The notes below the pieces were generated by a model. That model made no database searches and had not been told where the DNA came from. It saw only the letters and a program-made list of their open reading frames with translations. 64,000 bases of DNA, taken from positions 62,001 through 126,000 of the forward strand of contig CAWIXH010000002.1 of assembly GCA_963839995.1 (NCBI GenBank). The letters run 5' to 3'. Source of the stretch: CAWIUB01 sp963839995 (GTDB lineage Bacteria > Actinomycetota > Actinomycetes > Mycobacteriales > Jatrophihabitantaceae). A program made the translations under genes and the position numbers. Positions 1 through 9,684 of the stretch are shown here, in pieces. Each line of letters opens with the position of its first letter. Position 1 is the stretch's first letter.

Positions 1-65
1 CTTGCGCAGCGACCGGCGAGCGGACGCTATCGGGCGAGCGACCTCGCCGCCGCAGCTGGGACCCG

Positions 66-1082
66 ATGACCACGATCGCGTTCGAGCTTCCGGCCGAGTT
101 GTCGGCCACCGAGCCGCCCGAGGCACACGGGGTGCCGCGCGACGCTGTGCGGTTGCTCGTCGCCGCGCCGTCGGGTGTGCGGCACACGTACTTCTCGGCG
201 CTGCCCCACCTGCTCCGTCCGGGCGACCTGATGGTGGTGAACACGTCGGCCACCCTGCCCGCTGCCGTTGACGGCACTCGATCCGATGGCCGGGCGGTGA
301 CCGTGCACTTCTCCACCGCTCTCGAAGACGGAACGTGGCTGGCCGAGCTGCGGCCGCCCGTCAACGCAACTGGACCGATCGCCGACGCGGTGCTTGGTGA
401 GCGGGTGGTCCTGCCCGATGCCGTGACGATGACACTGCTCGAACCGCACGGCCGGTTATGGCGGGTGCAAGTCGCGGTTGAAGGCGGCGTCCGGCGGTAT
501 TTGGCCCGCACCGGCCATCCCATCAGCTACCCGTATCTCCATGGCCGATGGCCGTTGTCTGCGTACCAGACGGTATTCGCCCGTCATCACGGCAGCGCCG
601 AGATGCCGAGCGCCGGCCGGCCGTTCACGCCCGAGCTGGTGATGTCGCTGGTGACCAGTGGTGTGGCGATCGCTCCGATCACCTTGCATGCCGGCGTTTC
701 GTCCCTCGAGGTGGACGAAGCACCGCTGCCCGAGCGCTACCACGTGCCTGCGGCGACGGCGCGGCTGGTGAACGCGACACGCGATGGGGGAGGGCGGATC
801 GTTGCGGTGGGCACGACCGTCACCCGTGCGCTGGAGACGGTGCTCGAGCCGGACGGGTCGGTGCGGGCCGCAGAGGGCTGGACCAATCTGGTCTTGGGCC
901 CACAGCGTCCCGCTCGCGTCATCGGGGGCCTGATCACCGGCTGGCACGCACCCGGTGCCTCTCACCTGCCGCTGCTCGAGGCGGTGGCTGGCCCCGAGCT
1001 CGTGGCGATGGCGTACCGCGAGGCGCTCGCCCAGCGCTACCTGTGGCACGAGTTCGGCGACAGCTGTCTGCTGCTCCCGTGA
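66..1082 (+). CDS. S-adenosylmethionine:tRNA ribosyltransferase-isomerase-like protein (QueA family)
   Basis: The 338-residue product matches the QueA family: N-terminal 'FELPAELSATEPPEAHG', then a 'RPGDLMVVNTSATLPAAV' segment typical of the family and a C-terminal 'GPQRPARVIGGLITGWH...HLPLLEAVAG' block. QueA transfers and isomerises the ribosyl group of SAM onto 7-aminomethyl-7-deazaguanine in tRNA during queuosine synthesis. Its length (about 340 aa) is normal. No other queuosine genes lie beside it, so its exact substrate in this organism is inferred. ATG at 66 is the first start in the frame and agrees with the conserved N-terminus. Confidence 0.8.
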   Translation: MTTIAFELPAELSATEPPEAHGVPRDAVRLLVAAPSGVRHTYFSALPHLLRPGDLMVVNTSATLPAAVDGTRSDGRAVTVHFSTALEDGTWLAELRPPVNATGPIADAVLGERVVLPDAVTMTLLEPHGRLWRVQVAVEGGVRRYLARTGHPISYPYLHGRWPLSAYQTVFARHHGSAEMPSAGRPFTPELVMSLVTSGVAIAPITLHAGVSSLEVDEAPLPERYHVPAATARLVNATRDGGGRIVAVGTTVTRALETVLEPDGSVRAAEGWTNLVLGPQRPARVIGGLITGWHAPGASHLPLLEAVAGPELVAMAYREALAQRYLWHEFGDSCLLLP

Positions 1083-1245
1083 CCAGCTCGGGGGTTACCG
1101 ATCCACGCGCTCGATCGAACCCGGCGCCGTTCCGGCTGGTTTGCGTTCGTTGCGCGGACGGTGCGCCACACGCAACCGACTCGCGGCTGGGCTTAAGTCA
1201 GCGAGCACGAGTAAGCCGACGGGCGGCTGGCTAGGGTCGTCAGCG

Positions 1246-1257
1246 GTTCACGTGAAC
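1246..1257. promoter_or_regulatory. 12-bp perfect palindrome upstream of the glycosyltransferase
   Basis: GTTCACGTGAAC is a perfect 12-bp palindrome, 88 bp before the glycosyltransferase start, in the 262-bp gap after the QueA-like gene. It could be an operator for a dimeric repressor. No regulator gene lies next to it and no other copy was noticed, so the role is a guess. The rest of the gap holds no supported gene. Confidence 0.3.
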
Positions 1258-1344
1258 GCCGAATGAGCCCTTCGTAGGCGTGTATCTGAGTGTGGATGGA
1301 TCAGTCCTCATTCACGGATGCCCGGTCGACGATCAGGACGGACC

Positions 1345-2499
1345 ATGAAGATTCTGTTTACCAGCTGGCCGGCGCTCGGCCATGTGCTGCCCATGCTGCC
1401 GCTGGCGCGCGCGGCGCAGGCGGCCGGTCACGAGGTGGTGATCTCCTCCGGCGCCGACCTGGCACCGGTTATCGAGCGGTGCGGGTTCGTCGCGCACGGG
1501 TCGGGCCCGACGCTCGCCGAGTCCTACGCATCGATCGCGGCCAACTGGCCCAAGCTGTCGGATCTACCCCCTGAGGAGGAGCAGCGGATCGCCTCCCGGC
1601 TGCTCTTCGGCGCCGGTGCGGTGCAGCGGGCGCGGGACCTGCTCCCGTTCGACGCGCAGTGGCAGCCGGATCTGGTGGTCCACGAGATAACCGAGCTCGG
1701 CGGCCCGTCCGTGGCCGTCGCCCGTGGCGTACCGCACGTGGCGCACGGCTACGGTCCGACGATGCCGGGCATCGCGATGTTCGCGTCGGCGATCGGCTCG
1801 GCCATCAGCGACGCCGGGCTCACCGACCCCATCGGCGCGGTGTTCGCCGCGCCGTACCTGGATGTCTGCCCGCCCGCTCTGCAGCAGCCGGGCCCGTCGC
1901 CGTGGTCGTCCACATTGCTGCTGCGGCCGTCGGCCGGCGAACCAGACCCGGACGAGCAACTGCCTGCAGAGTTCGACGAGCTGCCGGAACACGACACCGT
2001 CTACCTGACGCTCGGCACGATCACCAACCAGGAGGCCGGAGTATTTCGCGAAGCGATCGAGGGGTGTACGCGCGTCGGGGTGAACGTCTTGGTCACCACC
2101 GGGCCTGGAGTGCAGCTGCCGGCGGTGCTCCAGCCGAACGTGCTGATCGCGCCGTACATCTCGCAGGCCCTGCTGCTGCCGCGATGCGTCGCTGTCGTCT
2201 CGCACGGCGGCGCCGGCACCATGCTCGGCGCGCTTTGTCACGGGCTGCCGCAGCTGTGCTTGCCGCAGGGCACCGACCAGCCGTACAACGCGGCGGCACT
2301 GGCGCGCACGGGCGCGGGGATCAGCCTGCCGCCGGAGCAGGTCAGCGCCGACGCCGTGGAGTCGCGGTTGCGGGCGCTGCTCGAGCAGGCGCACTATCGG
2401 GCGGCGGCGCGGGCGCTGCAGGACCAGATCGCCGCCATGCCCGATCCGACTGACGTGCTCGGCCTGCTGACAGAGCGCGGGCGGGCAAGAGCGGGCTGA
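1345..2499 (+). CDS. GT1-family glycosyltransferase (MGT/UGT type, GT-B fold)
   Basis: The 384-residue product starts 'MKILFTSWPALGHVLPMLPLARAAQAAGHEV', the N-terminal Rossmann motif of macrolide- and UGT-type glycosyltransferases. The C-terminal donor-binding block 'VVSHGGAGTMLGALCHGLPQLCLPQGTDQ' corresponds to the HGGxGT...GxP...Q signature. It should move a sugar from a nucleotide donor to a small lipid or natural-product acceptor; the acceptor cannot be inferred. ATG at 1345 was chosen because AGGACG lies just upstream and the conserved motif begins there; the frame is open 27 bp further upstream. It is monocistronic in appearance. Confidence 0.85.
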   Translation: MKILFTSWPALGHVLPMLPLARAAQAAGHEVVISSGADLAPVIERCGFVAHGSGPTLAESYASIAANWPKLSDLPPEEEQRIASRLLFGAGAVQRARDLLPFDAQWQPDLVVHEITELGGPSVAVARGVPHVAHGYGPTMPGIAMFASAIGSAISDAGLTDPIGAVFAAPYLDVCPPALQQPGPSPWSSTLLLRPSAGEPDPDEQLPAEFDELPEHDTVYLTLGTITNQEAGVFREAIEGCTRVGVNVLVTTGPGVQLPAVLQPNVLIAPYISQALLLPRCVAVVSHGGAGTMLGALCHGLPQLCLPQGTDQPYNAAALARTGAGISLPPEQVSADAVESRLRALLEQAHYRAAARALQDQIAAMPDPTDVLGLLTERGRARAG

Positions 2500-2562
2500 G
2501 CCGGGTGGAGCCACACGTTTGAGTAACTGGCCTCGCGCTGTGAAGCTGCGCGTCGTTGCGTG

Positions 2563-3865
2563 TCAGCTCCGCTGGGTGTCGTGGGCGGTGTTGCGTCTGG
2601 GTATCTGTTCGGGGTCGAGGAAGGCTGGGGGTATCCAGTGCGGGAGGCCGTCGGTGATCTGGCAGGCCCAGCCGCGCCTGGCGAACTCCCGGTGGTGGAA
2701 CCCGCAGACGAGGGTGAGGTTGTCCAGGTCGGTGGGCCCGCCATCGATCCACGGGATGACGTGGTGGGCCTGCGTCCAGGCCGGGGGCCGGTCGCACGAG
2801 GGGAAGGAACATCCGCGGTCGCGGGCGGCCAGGGCCAGACGCTGTCCAGATGAGGCGACCCGGCGGCTGCGGCCATGGGCCAGGATCCCGCCGCCGTCGC
2901 CGAGCACGACCGGGATGATCTCGGCTTCGCCGGCCAGCCGCAGCGCCTCCGGGACGGAGATCAGCCCGCCGTGCGCGGTGGTCGCGAGCCCGAGCCGGGA
3001 CTCCAGGTCGGCCAGCGTCATGGTGATCAGCAGGGTGGCCGGGGTGCCACCGCAGTCCGGCAGGTCACCGGTGCGCAGCGCGCGTAGGCCGATGTCTTCG
3101 AACGCGTCGTAGCGGCGCTGCCCGCCGCTGCGCCGGTCCGGCTCGCCGTCCGCGGCGGGCACCGGGGCGGACAACGCGTCCAGCCAGGCCTGGGTGATCG
3201 CCACCCCGGCCGGGGTCAGCTCGATGCTGCCGCCCGGACCCGTCCGGCCGGGTGTGCATGGTGAAGTCCCGGCGCCGGGCGTGGTCGCCGTCGTCGCTCA
3301 GCATGCCGTCCGGGTCCAGCGTGTCGCTCAGCCGCTGCGCCAGCCGGGCCAGCTGCCCGGGATCCAGCACCCGGGCCTGGGCGGTGAGGAACTCCTCCAC
3401 CGCCGCCTCGTGTTCGGCCCGCACCGCGGCCGGCAGCCGGTGCACGGTGCGCCGGATCACCGCCGCATGCGCGGCCGAGATCGCCCCCTCGGCCTGCGCC
3501 GCGGCCAGCAGCGGGAACATCGGGTCGACCGGCTGCCCGGCCAGCGTGCGCCGCGGCCCGACCTCGGCGGCCGCCTTGACCCGCTCCGCGGCCTCACCCC
3601 GGGTGATGACCAGCAGCTGGGACAGCAGCACCGCGGTCGACGAGCAGCACAACTCACCGGCCACCCCACGCGATTCCAGCTCGCCGATCACAACGTGATC
3701 CGCCACTGGCAGTCGCCGCCGCTGCGTCTCCAGGCCGCGGGCCAGCTCCAGCAGCTCGTCCCGCGAACACGCCGACACGTCCACCGCCAGCAGCGCATCC
3801 ACGGCGGCGGACAGCTGCTTGACCGCCACCTGGACAGTCACCGCAGCTGCCGGACTCTCGAACAT
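2563..3865 (-). pseudogene. DUF222 / HNH endonuclease domain protein, frameshifted
   Basis: Read from 3865 (ATG), the first frame gives the helical DUF222 region ('...LLALAR/GLETQRRRLPVADH', 'RRTLAGQPVDPMFPLLAAAQ') to about 3230. The reading must then shift by one base to continue with 'GSIELTPAGVAITQAWLDA' and the C-terminal HNH nuclease ('AARDRGCSFPSCDRP', 'AHHVIPWIDGGPTDLDNLTL', 'CGFHHREF'). The shift falls in a run of G/C at about 3228-3235. Such proteins are abundant in actinobacteria, often in many copies, and are thought to be carried by or associated with mobile introns and elements. Joined length would be about 430 aa, normal for the family. A sequencing error is the alternative to a true lesion. 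Confidence 0.75.
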
Positions 3866-4138
3866 GTGTTTGAGTGTAGCAGCGCGGTGCGATACGATGC
3901 AACAGAGAATCACCAGAAATACCAGGGAATCTGCCCGGACCGCGCCGTGCGCGACGTGACGCCGAACAGAATGCCAGGTGCAAATCAGGCCGTGTCCCGC
4001 TTCACCAGCGTCAAAGAACGCGTCACCTTCACCGTCGGCTGGACGAACGTTGCCACGCGTTCATCCTGACCGAGACGGCCGACGAGATCCCGCCCCACGC
4101 ACGGCGTCACGGCGTCAACGAACATCAGACGCGTGACG

Positions 4139-4933
4139 CTAGTCGCCGATCGCGGCCAGCAACGCGTCGTGCAGCAGCCCGTTGCTGGCAGCGGCGCCGC
4201 CCTGCTGCGGACCGTCGACGCCATTAAGTCCGGTGAATCGGCCGCCGGCCTCCACCACGATCGGTGCCAGAGCTGCCATGTCCCACAGCGACAGCTCGGG
4301 CTCGGCCGCGACGTCGACGGCGCCCTCGGCCACGAGCATGTAGGACCAGAAGTCTCCGTATGCCCGAGTCCGCCAGACGGCATCCGTCAGCGCGACGAAA
4401 GCGTCTCGGCGCCCCAGCTGCGCCCAGGCGCCGAGGGAGGCGTAGGACAGGCTCGCGTGAGCCAGCCTCTCGACCTGCGAGACCTGCAGGCGACGCGGCG
4501 CCGAGCCCGGTGACGACATCCAGCTGCCGTCGCCGCGGGCCGCCCACCAGCGCCGTCCCAGTGCTGGAGCAGATACCACTCCGACAACGGCTTCGTCGCC
4601 GACGAGCAAGCCGATCAGCGTGGCCCACACCGGCACGCCGCGCACGAAGTTCTTCGTGCCGTCGATCGGGTCGATCACCCAGCGCCGCGACGCTGCGCCG
4701 GTCGACCCGAACTCCTCGCCGGAGATCGCGTCATCCGGACGTGCCGCGGTCAACCGCTCGCGCAGCGACTCTTCGACGGCCCGGTCGGCGTCGCTGACCG
4801 GCGTCAAGTCGGGCTTGGTGTCGATAAGGAGATCGACCGCACCGAAGCGGGTCACGGTGATCGCGTCGGCGGCATCGGCCAGCGTTAGCGCCAGGCGCAG
4901 ATCGTCGGCGTAGTCGGCTTTCTCAGGCGCCAC
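4139..4933 (-). CDS. hisN: Histidinol-phosphatase, inositol-monophosphatase fold
   Basis: This 264-residue Mg-dependent phosphatase carries the complete metal/phosphate site of the IMPase family: 'SGEEFG' (about residue 70), 'DPIDGTKNF' (about 91) and the C-terminal 'WDMAALAPIVVEAGG'. Actinobacterial HisN dephosphorylates L-histidinol phosphate, the penultimate step of histidine synthesis. The sequence fits HisN better than SuhB or CysQ ('LIDTKPDLTPVSDADRAVE' near the N-terminus). The start is GTG at 4933. The gene faces away from the DUF2087 gene with almost no intergenic space, so the two promoters must overlap the reading frames. Confidence 0.85.
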   Translation of the reverse strand: MAPEKADYADDLRLALTLADAADAITVTRFGAVDLLIDTKPDLTPVSDADRAVEESLRERLTAARPDDAISGEEFGSTGAASRRWVIDPIDGTKNFVRGVPVWATLIGLLVGDEAVVGVVSAPALGRRWWAARGDGSWMSSPGSAPRRLQVSQVERLAHASLSYASLGAWAQLGRRDAFVALTDAVWRTRAYGDFWSYMLVAEGAVDVAAEPELSLWDMAALAPIVVEAGGRFTGLNGVDGPQQGGAAASNGLLHDALLAAIGD

Positions 4934-4956
4934 GGATGCAGGCTACCGTCGTCGTC

Positions 4957-5238
4957 GTGTCATCCGATGTCGCAATCGCCAAGGTACTGCGGTCGTTCCT
5001 CGTGGACGGACGGCTGCGGTCGATGCCGGCGGCCGGGCGCAAGCGCCGGATCGTGCTGGAACATCTGGTGACCGCGTTCGAACCGGGCGTGCGCTACCCG
5101 GAGGCTGAGGTCGACGCGACGCTTCGGGCTTGGCACGACGATTACCCGGCGCTGCGGCGGTATCTGGTGGACGAGGGTCTGCTCAGCCGCGCCGACGGAT
5201 GGTATTGGCGCAGCGGCGGCTGGGTCGACGTCCTGTGA
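4957..5238 (+). CDS. DUF2087 domain protein
   Basis: The conserved core 'RKRRIVLEHLVTAFEPGVRYPEAEVDATLRAWH' and 'ALRRYLVDEGLLSRADG' is typical of DUF2087, a small winged-helix-like domain often attached to ArsR-type regulators. Function is unknown; a DNA-binding role is an inference. The frame is open from an ATG at 4936, but that start would sit 2 bp from the divergent hisN start, so GTG at 4957 is preferred. Its stop overlaps the aminotransferase start by one base (TGATG), which suggests translational coupling. Confidence 0.7.
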   Translation: MSSDVAIAKVLRSFLVDGRLRSMPAAGRKRRIVLEHLVTAFEPGVRYPEAEVDATLRAWHDDYPALRRYLVDEGLLSRADGWYWRSGGWVDVL

Positions 5239-6383
5239 TGCTCGGCAGCCGGGGCATGGTGCCGCCGTTCCACGTCATGCGGGTGCTAGCGGCTGCGGAT
5301 GCCCGCCGCGCTGCGGGCCTGCCTGTCTACGACCTGTCGGCGGGCCAGCCATCGACCCCGGCGCCCAGCCCGGTGCTCGACGCGGCACGCCGTGCGCTGC
5401 GGCAGGAGCGGCTCGGCTACACCGCAGCACTCGGCATCCCGTCGCTGCGCGAGGCGATCGCCGGGCACTACCGGCGTTGGTACGGCACAGACGTCGACCC
5501 GTCGTTCGTCGCGGCCACCACCGGATCATCCGGTGGCTTCCTGCTCGCCTTCCTCGCGGCGTTCGAGCAGGGAGACGAGGTCGTCGTGTTCCGGCCCGGC
5601 TATCCGGCGTATCGCAACATGCTGGTCGCCCTCGGCTGCCGGGTTATCGAGGTCGCCTGCGGCGCCGACGCTGGGTTCCGCCCGACGCTCGATGCCCTGC
5701 GGGCGTTGGCGCGGGTTCCGTCCGGGCTCGTCCTGGCAGGGCCGGCGAATCCGACAGGCACGATGATCCCGGCGGACGAGCTCGCCGCGATCGTCGCGTG
5801 GTGCGACGCGAACGCCGTGCAGCTGATCAGCGACGAGATCTACCACGGCATCGTCTACACGCGGGCAGCGGCGAGCGCGTGGCAGACCAGCCGCCGGCCG
5901 ATCGTTGTCAGCTCGTTCTCCAAGTACTTCTCGATGACAGGTTGGCGGCTGGGCTGGCTGCTCGTGCCGGACGACCTGCTGGATGCCGTCGATCGGCTGG
6001 CTGGGAACTTCGCGCTCTGCCCGCCGACGCTGGCCCAGCACGCGGCCAGCCACGCGTTCGAGGCGTACGCCGAGCTGGATGAGAATGTGGCGCGGTACAA
6101 GCAGAATCGCGATCTGCTCCTGCGCCGGCTGCCGGAGATCGGCCTGGTCCGACTGGCCCCGGCCGACGGCGCCTTCTACATCTACGCCGACGCCTCCGAC
6201 TACACGGCCGACTCGCTCGCCTTCTGCGCGCAGCTGCTCGACCAGACGGGCGTGGCGATTGCGCCGGGCGTCGACTTCGACCCGGTCGACGGGGGACGGT
6301 TCGTGCGAATGTCCTTTGCAGGCAATACGAGCGAGATCAGCCGAGCCGTGGATGTCCTCGGCGAGTGGCTCGGTCGCCGGTAG
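5238..6383 (+). CDS. PLP-dependent aminotransferase, class I/II (AspC-like)
   Basis: The 381-residue product has the fold-type I hallmarks: 'GPANPTGTMIP' (PLP-contacting Asn), 'ISDEIYHGI' (the Asp that pairs with the pyridine nitrogen), 'SSFSKYFSMTGWRLGW' (Schiff-base lysine) and a C-terminal 'VRMSFAGNTSEI' arginine for the substrate carboxylate. It should transaminate an amino or keto acid; the substrate cannot be fixed. ATG at 5238 overlaps the DUF2087 stop. The frame is open upstream to 5130 but that part lies inside the previous gene in another frame. Confidence 0.85.
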   Translation: MLGSRGMVPPFHVMRVLAAADARRAAGLPVYDLSAGQPSTPAPSPVLDAARRALRQERLGYTAALGIPSLREAIAGHYRRWYGTDVDPSFVAATTGSSGGFLLAFLAAFEQGDEVVVFRPGYPAYRNMLVALGCRVIEVACGADAGFRPTLDALRALARVPSGLVLAGPANPTGTMIPADELAAIVAWCDANAVQLISDEIYHGIVYTRAAASAWQTSRRPIVVSSFSKYFSMTGWRLGWLLVPDDLLDAVDRLAGNFALCPPTLAQHAASHAFEAYAELDENVARYKQNRDLLLRRLPEIGLVRLAPADGAFYIYADASDYTADSLAFCAQLLDQTGVAIAPGVDFDPVDGGRFVRMSFAGNTSEISRAVDVLGEWLGRR

Positions 6384-6401
6384 TAACCGGACGGACGCGG
6401 C

Positions 6402-7223
6402 TCAGCGCAGCGGTTCGCTGGTGTCGACCTGCTCGAGGATCTCGACCGGGTCGCCGGGTCGTATGACGCCCCGGCGGTCCGGGATCAGGTTGACTCCGAA
6501 CCACACCTTGCCGTCCCAGCTACGGTGTCGAGCGAGCGTGGCGATCGGCTCCTGGCCCTTGGCCGCGGTATCCAGGTCGATCGTGGTCAACACGCAGCGG
6601 TCGCAACCCTTGACGACCCGGAAGTCGACCGCACCGATGCGAACCCGGCGCCATCCGTCCTCGGCCCACGGCGCGGCACCGGAGACCACCACGTTGGGAC
6701 GGAACCTGGTCATCGGCAGCGGCACCCCCATCAACGCGTTCAGCGCGGCGAGGGAGTCCTCGGTGGTGAGCAGCAGGGGATAGGAGTCGGCCAGCGACAC
6801 TCGGTCGCCAGGCGCGCTACGAGCCGGATTCGGCTCGCGCTGCGTCGGGTCCGCGAGGTAGACCAGGCGAACCGACACCCCGAGCAGATCGCTGAACCAG
6901 GCATGCGCCGCGGAATCCGCCAAGGCGACATCGAGCTTGCTCTGCCAGATCTCTACCAGTGCGTGGTGAGCGCTATCGGGTACCGGAATCGTCAGATCGT
7001 CGCGGTCGCTTGCCTGGAACTGGACGACCCCGTCGTCGATCAGTGGGGTGACGAGCACGAGGGGCGGAAACTCCCGCGCCGTCACGACCACCCCGTCGTC
7101 GTCGACGAGCATGAGGCGCCGGTCGCCGGCCAGGCCCCAAGGTTCGACCTCGCCCACCTGGAGGTCTTCGCCCCGGCACGACTTCACCGGGTAGCGGCGA
7201 ACTCGGGTCAGCACGATCGGCAC
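6402..7223 (-). CDS. MOSC domain protein (MOCO sulfurase C-terminal type)
   Basis: The 273-residue product has the MOSC N-terminal beta-barrel region ('RRYPVKSCRGEDLQVGEVEPWGLAGDRRLMLVD') followed by the MOSC catalytic domain with 'FRPNVVVSG', a cysteine block 'KGCDRCVLTTIDLDTAAKG' and 'WFGVNLIP...GDPVEIL'. MOSC proteins bind or transfer sulfur around the molybdenum cofactor; the YcbX/mARC type reduces N-hydroxylated compounds. The conserved cysteine in KGCDRC is the likely Mo ligand. It stands convergent to the aminotransferase. Confidence 0.85.
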   Translation of the reverse strand: MPIVLTRVRRYPVKSCRGEDLQVGEVEPWGLAGDRRLMLVDDDGVVVTAREFPPLVLVTPLIDDGVVQFQASDRDDLTIPVPDSAHHALVEIWQSKLDVALADSAAHAWFSDLLGVSVRLVYLADPTQREPNPARSAPGDRVSLADSYPLLLTTEDSLAALNALMGVPLPMTRFRPNVVVSGAAPWAEDGWRRVRIGAVDFRVVKGCDRCVLTTIDLDTAAKGQEPIATLARHRSWDGKVWFGVNLIPDRRGVIRPGDPVEILEQVDTSEPLR

Positions 7224-7243
7224 TGAGCAAGGCTATCTGCGGG

Positions 7244-8251
7244 TCAGTCCTGGTTTCCGGCCCGGCTGGCCAGCAACCGGCGGAACGCGGCCAGCCGCTC
7301 GGGCGTGGAGTTCCCCGCCGCAACCCAGGAGTCGAGCGTGCAGCCGGCGTCCGGCGACAGGTGCTCACAACCGGGTGGGCACTGGTTGGCACCGTCCTCG
7401 AGATCGGGGAACGCCCACAGCAGATCGTCGGCGGTGACGTGCGCGAGCCCGAACGAGCGCACGCCCGGCGTGTCGATCACCCAGCCGTCCCCGTCTGGCA
7501 GGCGCAGGGCGACGGCAGACGAGGAGATGTGCCGCCCCCTGCCGATGGCGCTGACCTCGCCGATCGTCCGGTTAGCGCCCGGGACGAGGGCGTTGATGAG
7601 CGTCGACTTGCCGACTCCCGAATGCCCGACGAACACCGACATCTGACCGGCCAGCCGGGCCCGGAGTTCGGCCAGGTCGCCGCCCCGCCGGGTAATAACG
7701 GCGGGCACGTCGAGCTGGACGTAGCGCGCCAGCACGTCGTCCGGTGGTGCCAGATCCGATTTGGTGAGGCACAGCAGCGGCTCGAGACCCGCGGTCAGCG
7801 CGGCGACCAGGCAGCGGTCGATCAGCCCGTAGCGCGGCTCGGGATCGGCGAGTGAGCTGACGATGACCAGCTGGTCGGCGTTGGCCACGATGACTCGTTC
7901 GAGTGGGTCGGTGTCGTCGGCCGTGCGGCGCAGGACCGTCTCGCGGTCGGCCACCCGCACCACCCGGGCCAACGAGTCGGGCGCCCCCGACATGTCGCCC
8001 ACCACGCTGACCCGGTCGCCGACGGCGATGCCCTTGCGGCCGAGCTCGCGGGCCCGCATCGCGGTGACCTCGCGGTCGCCGACGAGCACGGTGTATCGGC
8101 CCCGGTCGACGGCAAACACCATGCCCTCGCTCGCGTCGTCGTGACTGGGCCGCTGCTTGGACCGCGGCCGGGTGCCGCGGCCGGGACGGATCCGCACGTC
8201 ATCCTCGTCGAGCCGGCTGTTTGCCCGGCGTCGATCGGGAGGACGGGCCAT
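7244..8251 (-). CDS. rsgA: Ribosome small-subunit-dependent GTPase A
   Basis: The 335-residue circularly permuted GTPase has an N-terminal OB-fold ('MVFAVDRGRYTVLVGDREVTAMRARELGRKGIAVGDRV'), G4 'LTKSDL', G1 'GHSGVGKSTLIN', G3 'DTPGVRSFGL' and the C-terminal zinc knuckle 'CPPGCEHLSPDAGC'. RsgA checks late 30S assembly at the decoding site. The basic N-terminal tail (about 40 aa) is typical of actinobacteria. It follows aroA by 9 bp on the same strand, the same order as Mycobacterium tuberculosis Rv3227-Rv3228, so it is probably co-transcribed. Confidence 0.95.
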   Translation of the reverse strand: MARPPDRRRANSRLDEDDVRIRPGRGTRPRSKQRPSHDDASEGMVFAVDRGRYTVLVGDREVTAMRARELGRKGIAVGDRVSVVGDMSGAPDSLARVVRVADRETVLRRTADDTDPLERVIVANADQLVIVSSLADPEPRYGLIDRCLVAALTAGLEPLLCLTKSDLAPPDDVLARYVQLDVPAVITRRGGDLAELRARLAGQMSVFVGHSGVGKSTLINALVPGANRTIGEVSAIGRGRHISSSAVALRLPDGDGWVIDTPGVRSFGLAHVTADDLLWAFPDLEDGANQCPPGCEHLSPDAGCTLDSWVAAGNSTPERLAAFRRLLASRAGNQD

Positions 8252-8260
8252 GCGTCCGGC

Positions 8261-9550
8261 CTACTCGCCGACCAGCCGTGACCACATGCCCGGGAAGTCC
8301 GGCATGGTCTTGGCGGTGGCGGCGATGTCGTCGACTGCCACGTCGTCGACGGCCAGGCCGAGCACGGCCCCCGCGGTGGCCATCCGATGGTCGGCGTACG
8401 CGTGCCACACCCCGCCGTGCAGCGGCCGCGGTGTGATCAGCAGGCCGTCCGTCAGCTGCTCGACCTCCCCGCCGAGGCGGATGATCTCTGCGGACAGTGC
8501 CGAGAGGCGGTCCGCCTCGTGCCCGCGCATATGCCCGATGCCGGAGAGCCGTGACGGCCCGTCGGCCAGCGCGGCGAGCGCGGCGAGCACGGTGACCAGT
8601 TCGCTGACGTCGCGTAGATCAGCATCCAACGGCCCGATCGATCCGGTTCCCGCGACCGCGAGCCGGTCGGCCGACCTGGTGATCTTGGCTCCCATCCGAG
8701 CCAGCAGATCGCGCAGCGCATCGCCGGGCTGTGTTGTGACGGCCGGCCAGCCGGGGATCGTTACCTCGCCCCCGGTGACGAGGGCCGCGGCGAGGAACGG
8801 CGCAGCGTTGGACAGGTCCGGCTCGACCACGACGTCGCGCGGTTGGATGGCGCCGGGGCCGACCAGCCAGGTCGTCGAGGATGGCTGCTGCACGTCGACG
8901 CCGTGCTGGCGCAGCATGTCGAGCGTCATATCGATGTGCGGGGTCGACGGCACGGCGCCCGTGCCGACATGCGCGAGCTCGATGCCCTTGTCGTACCGGG
9001 CGGCCGCGAGAAGCAACCCGGAGACGTACTGCGACGACGCCGAGGTGTCGATGCGCACGGCACCGCCGGGCACGCTGCCCGTGCCCCGGACGGTGAACGG
9101 GAGCCGGCCGCGGCCGGCGTCCTCGACCGCAACACCCAGTTGCCGCAGAGCGTCGAGCAGCGCTCGCATCGGGCGTTCGCGGGCACGCTCGGTCCCGTCG
9201 AAGGTGACGGCTCCGTCGGCGAGCGCGGCCATCGGCGGAACGAAGCGCATCACCGTGCCGGCGAGCCCAGCGTCGACCACGGTGCCGCGGAGCGGCCTCG
9301 GCGTGACGAACCAGTCGCGGCCAGGCTCGTCGATCGTGGTGCCGAGGCCACGCAGCGCCGCCACCATCAGGCCGGTGTCTCGGGCGCGCAGCGGCCGGCT
9401 GATGCGCGCGGGCCCGTCGGCGAGCGCGGCCAGCACGAGCGCGCGGTTGGTGATGGACTTCGACCCGGGCAGCTGGACGGTCGCGTGGACGGCGTCGTGC
9501 GCCCGGGGCGCCGGCCACGCGTGCTCGCCAGCGGGGCTGCCCATGGGCAC
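8261..9550 (-). CDS. aroA: 3-phosphoshikimate 1-carboxyvinyltransferase (EPSP synthase)
   Basis: The 429-residue product has the family motifs 'LPGSKSITNRALVLAALADG' near the N-terminus, 'GLAGTVMRFVPPMAALADG', 'RERPMRALLDALRQLG' and a C-terminal 'YADHRMATAGAVLGLAV'. It joins phosphoenolpyruvate to shikimate-3-phosphate in aromatic amino-acid synthesis. The length is normal. It heads the aroA-rsgA pair. Confidence 0.95.
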   Translation of the reverse strand: MPMGSPAGEHAWPAPRAHDAVHATVQLPGSKSITNRALVLAALADGPARISRPLRARDTGLMVAALRGLGTTIDEPGRDWFVTPRPLRGTVVDAGLAGTVMRFVPPMAALADGAVTFDGTERARERPMRALLDALRQLGVAVEDAGRGRLPFTVRGTGSVPGGAVRIDTSASSQYVSGLLLAAARYDKGIELAHVGTGAVPSTPHIDMTLDMLRQHGVDVQQPSSTTWLVGPGAIQPRDVVVEPDLSNAAPFLAAALVTGGEVTIPGWPAVTTQPGDALRDLLARMGAKITRSADRLAVAGTGSIGPLDADLRDVSELVTVLAALAALADGPSRLSGIGHMRGHEADRLSALSAEIIRLGGEVEQLTDGLLITPRPLHGGVWHAYADHRMATAGAVLGLAVDDVAVDDIAATAKTMPDFPGMWSRLVGE

Positions 9551-9684
9551 AGTGTGCCCGACCGTGGCAGCCGGCAGGGCGATCGGATGATCGAATTGAC
9601 CGATTGCGGACGTGGCCCTAGCGTCCGGTCTATTCGCCGCGGCGATGTCTGGGGGGCCGGTGTGCTGTCAGCGAGCGCGCAAGC

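Noticed and set aside
2519..3112. Plus-strand ORFs across the DUF222 gene
   Set aside because: They are Arg- and Ser-rich shadows antisense to the HNH nuclease domain.
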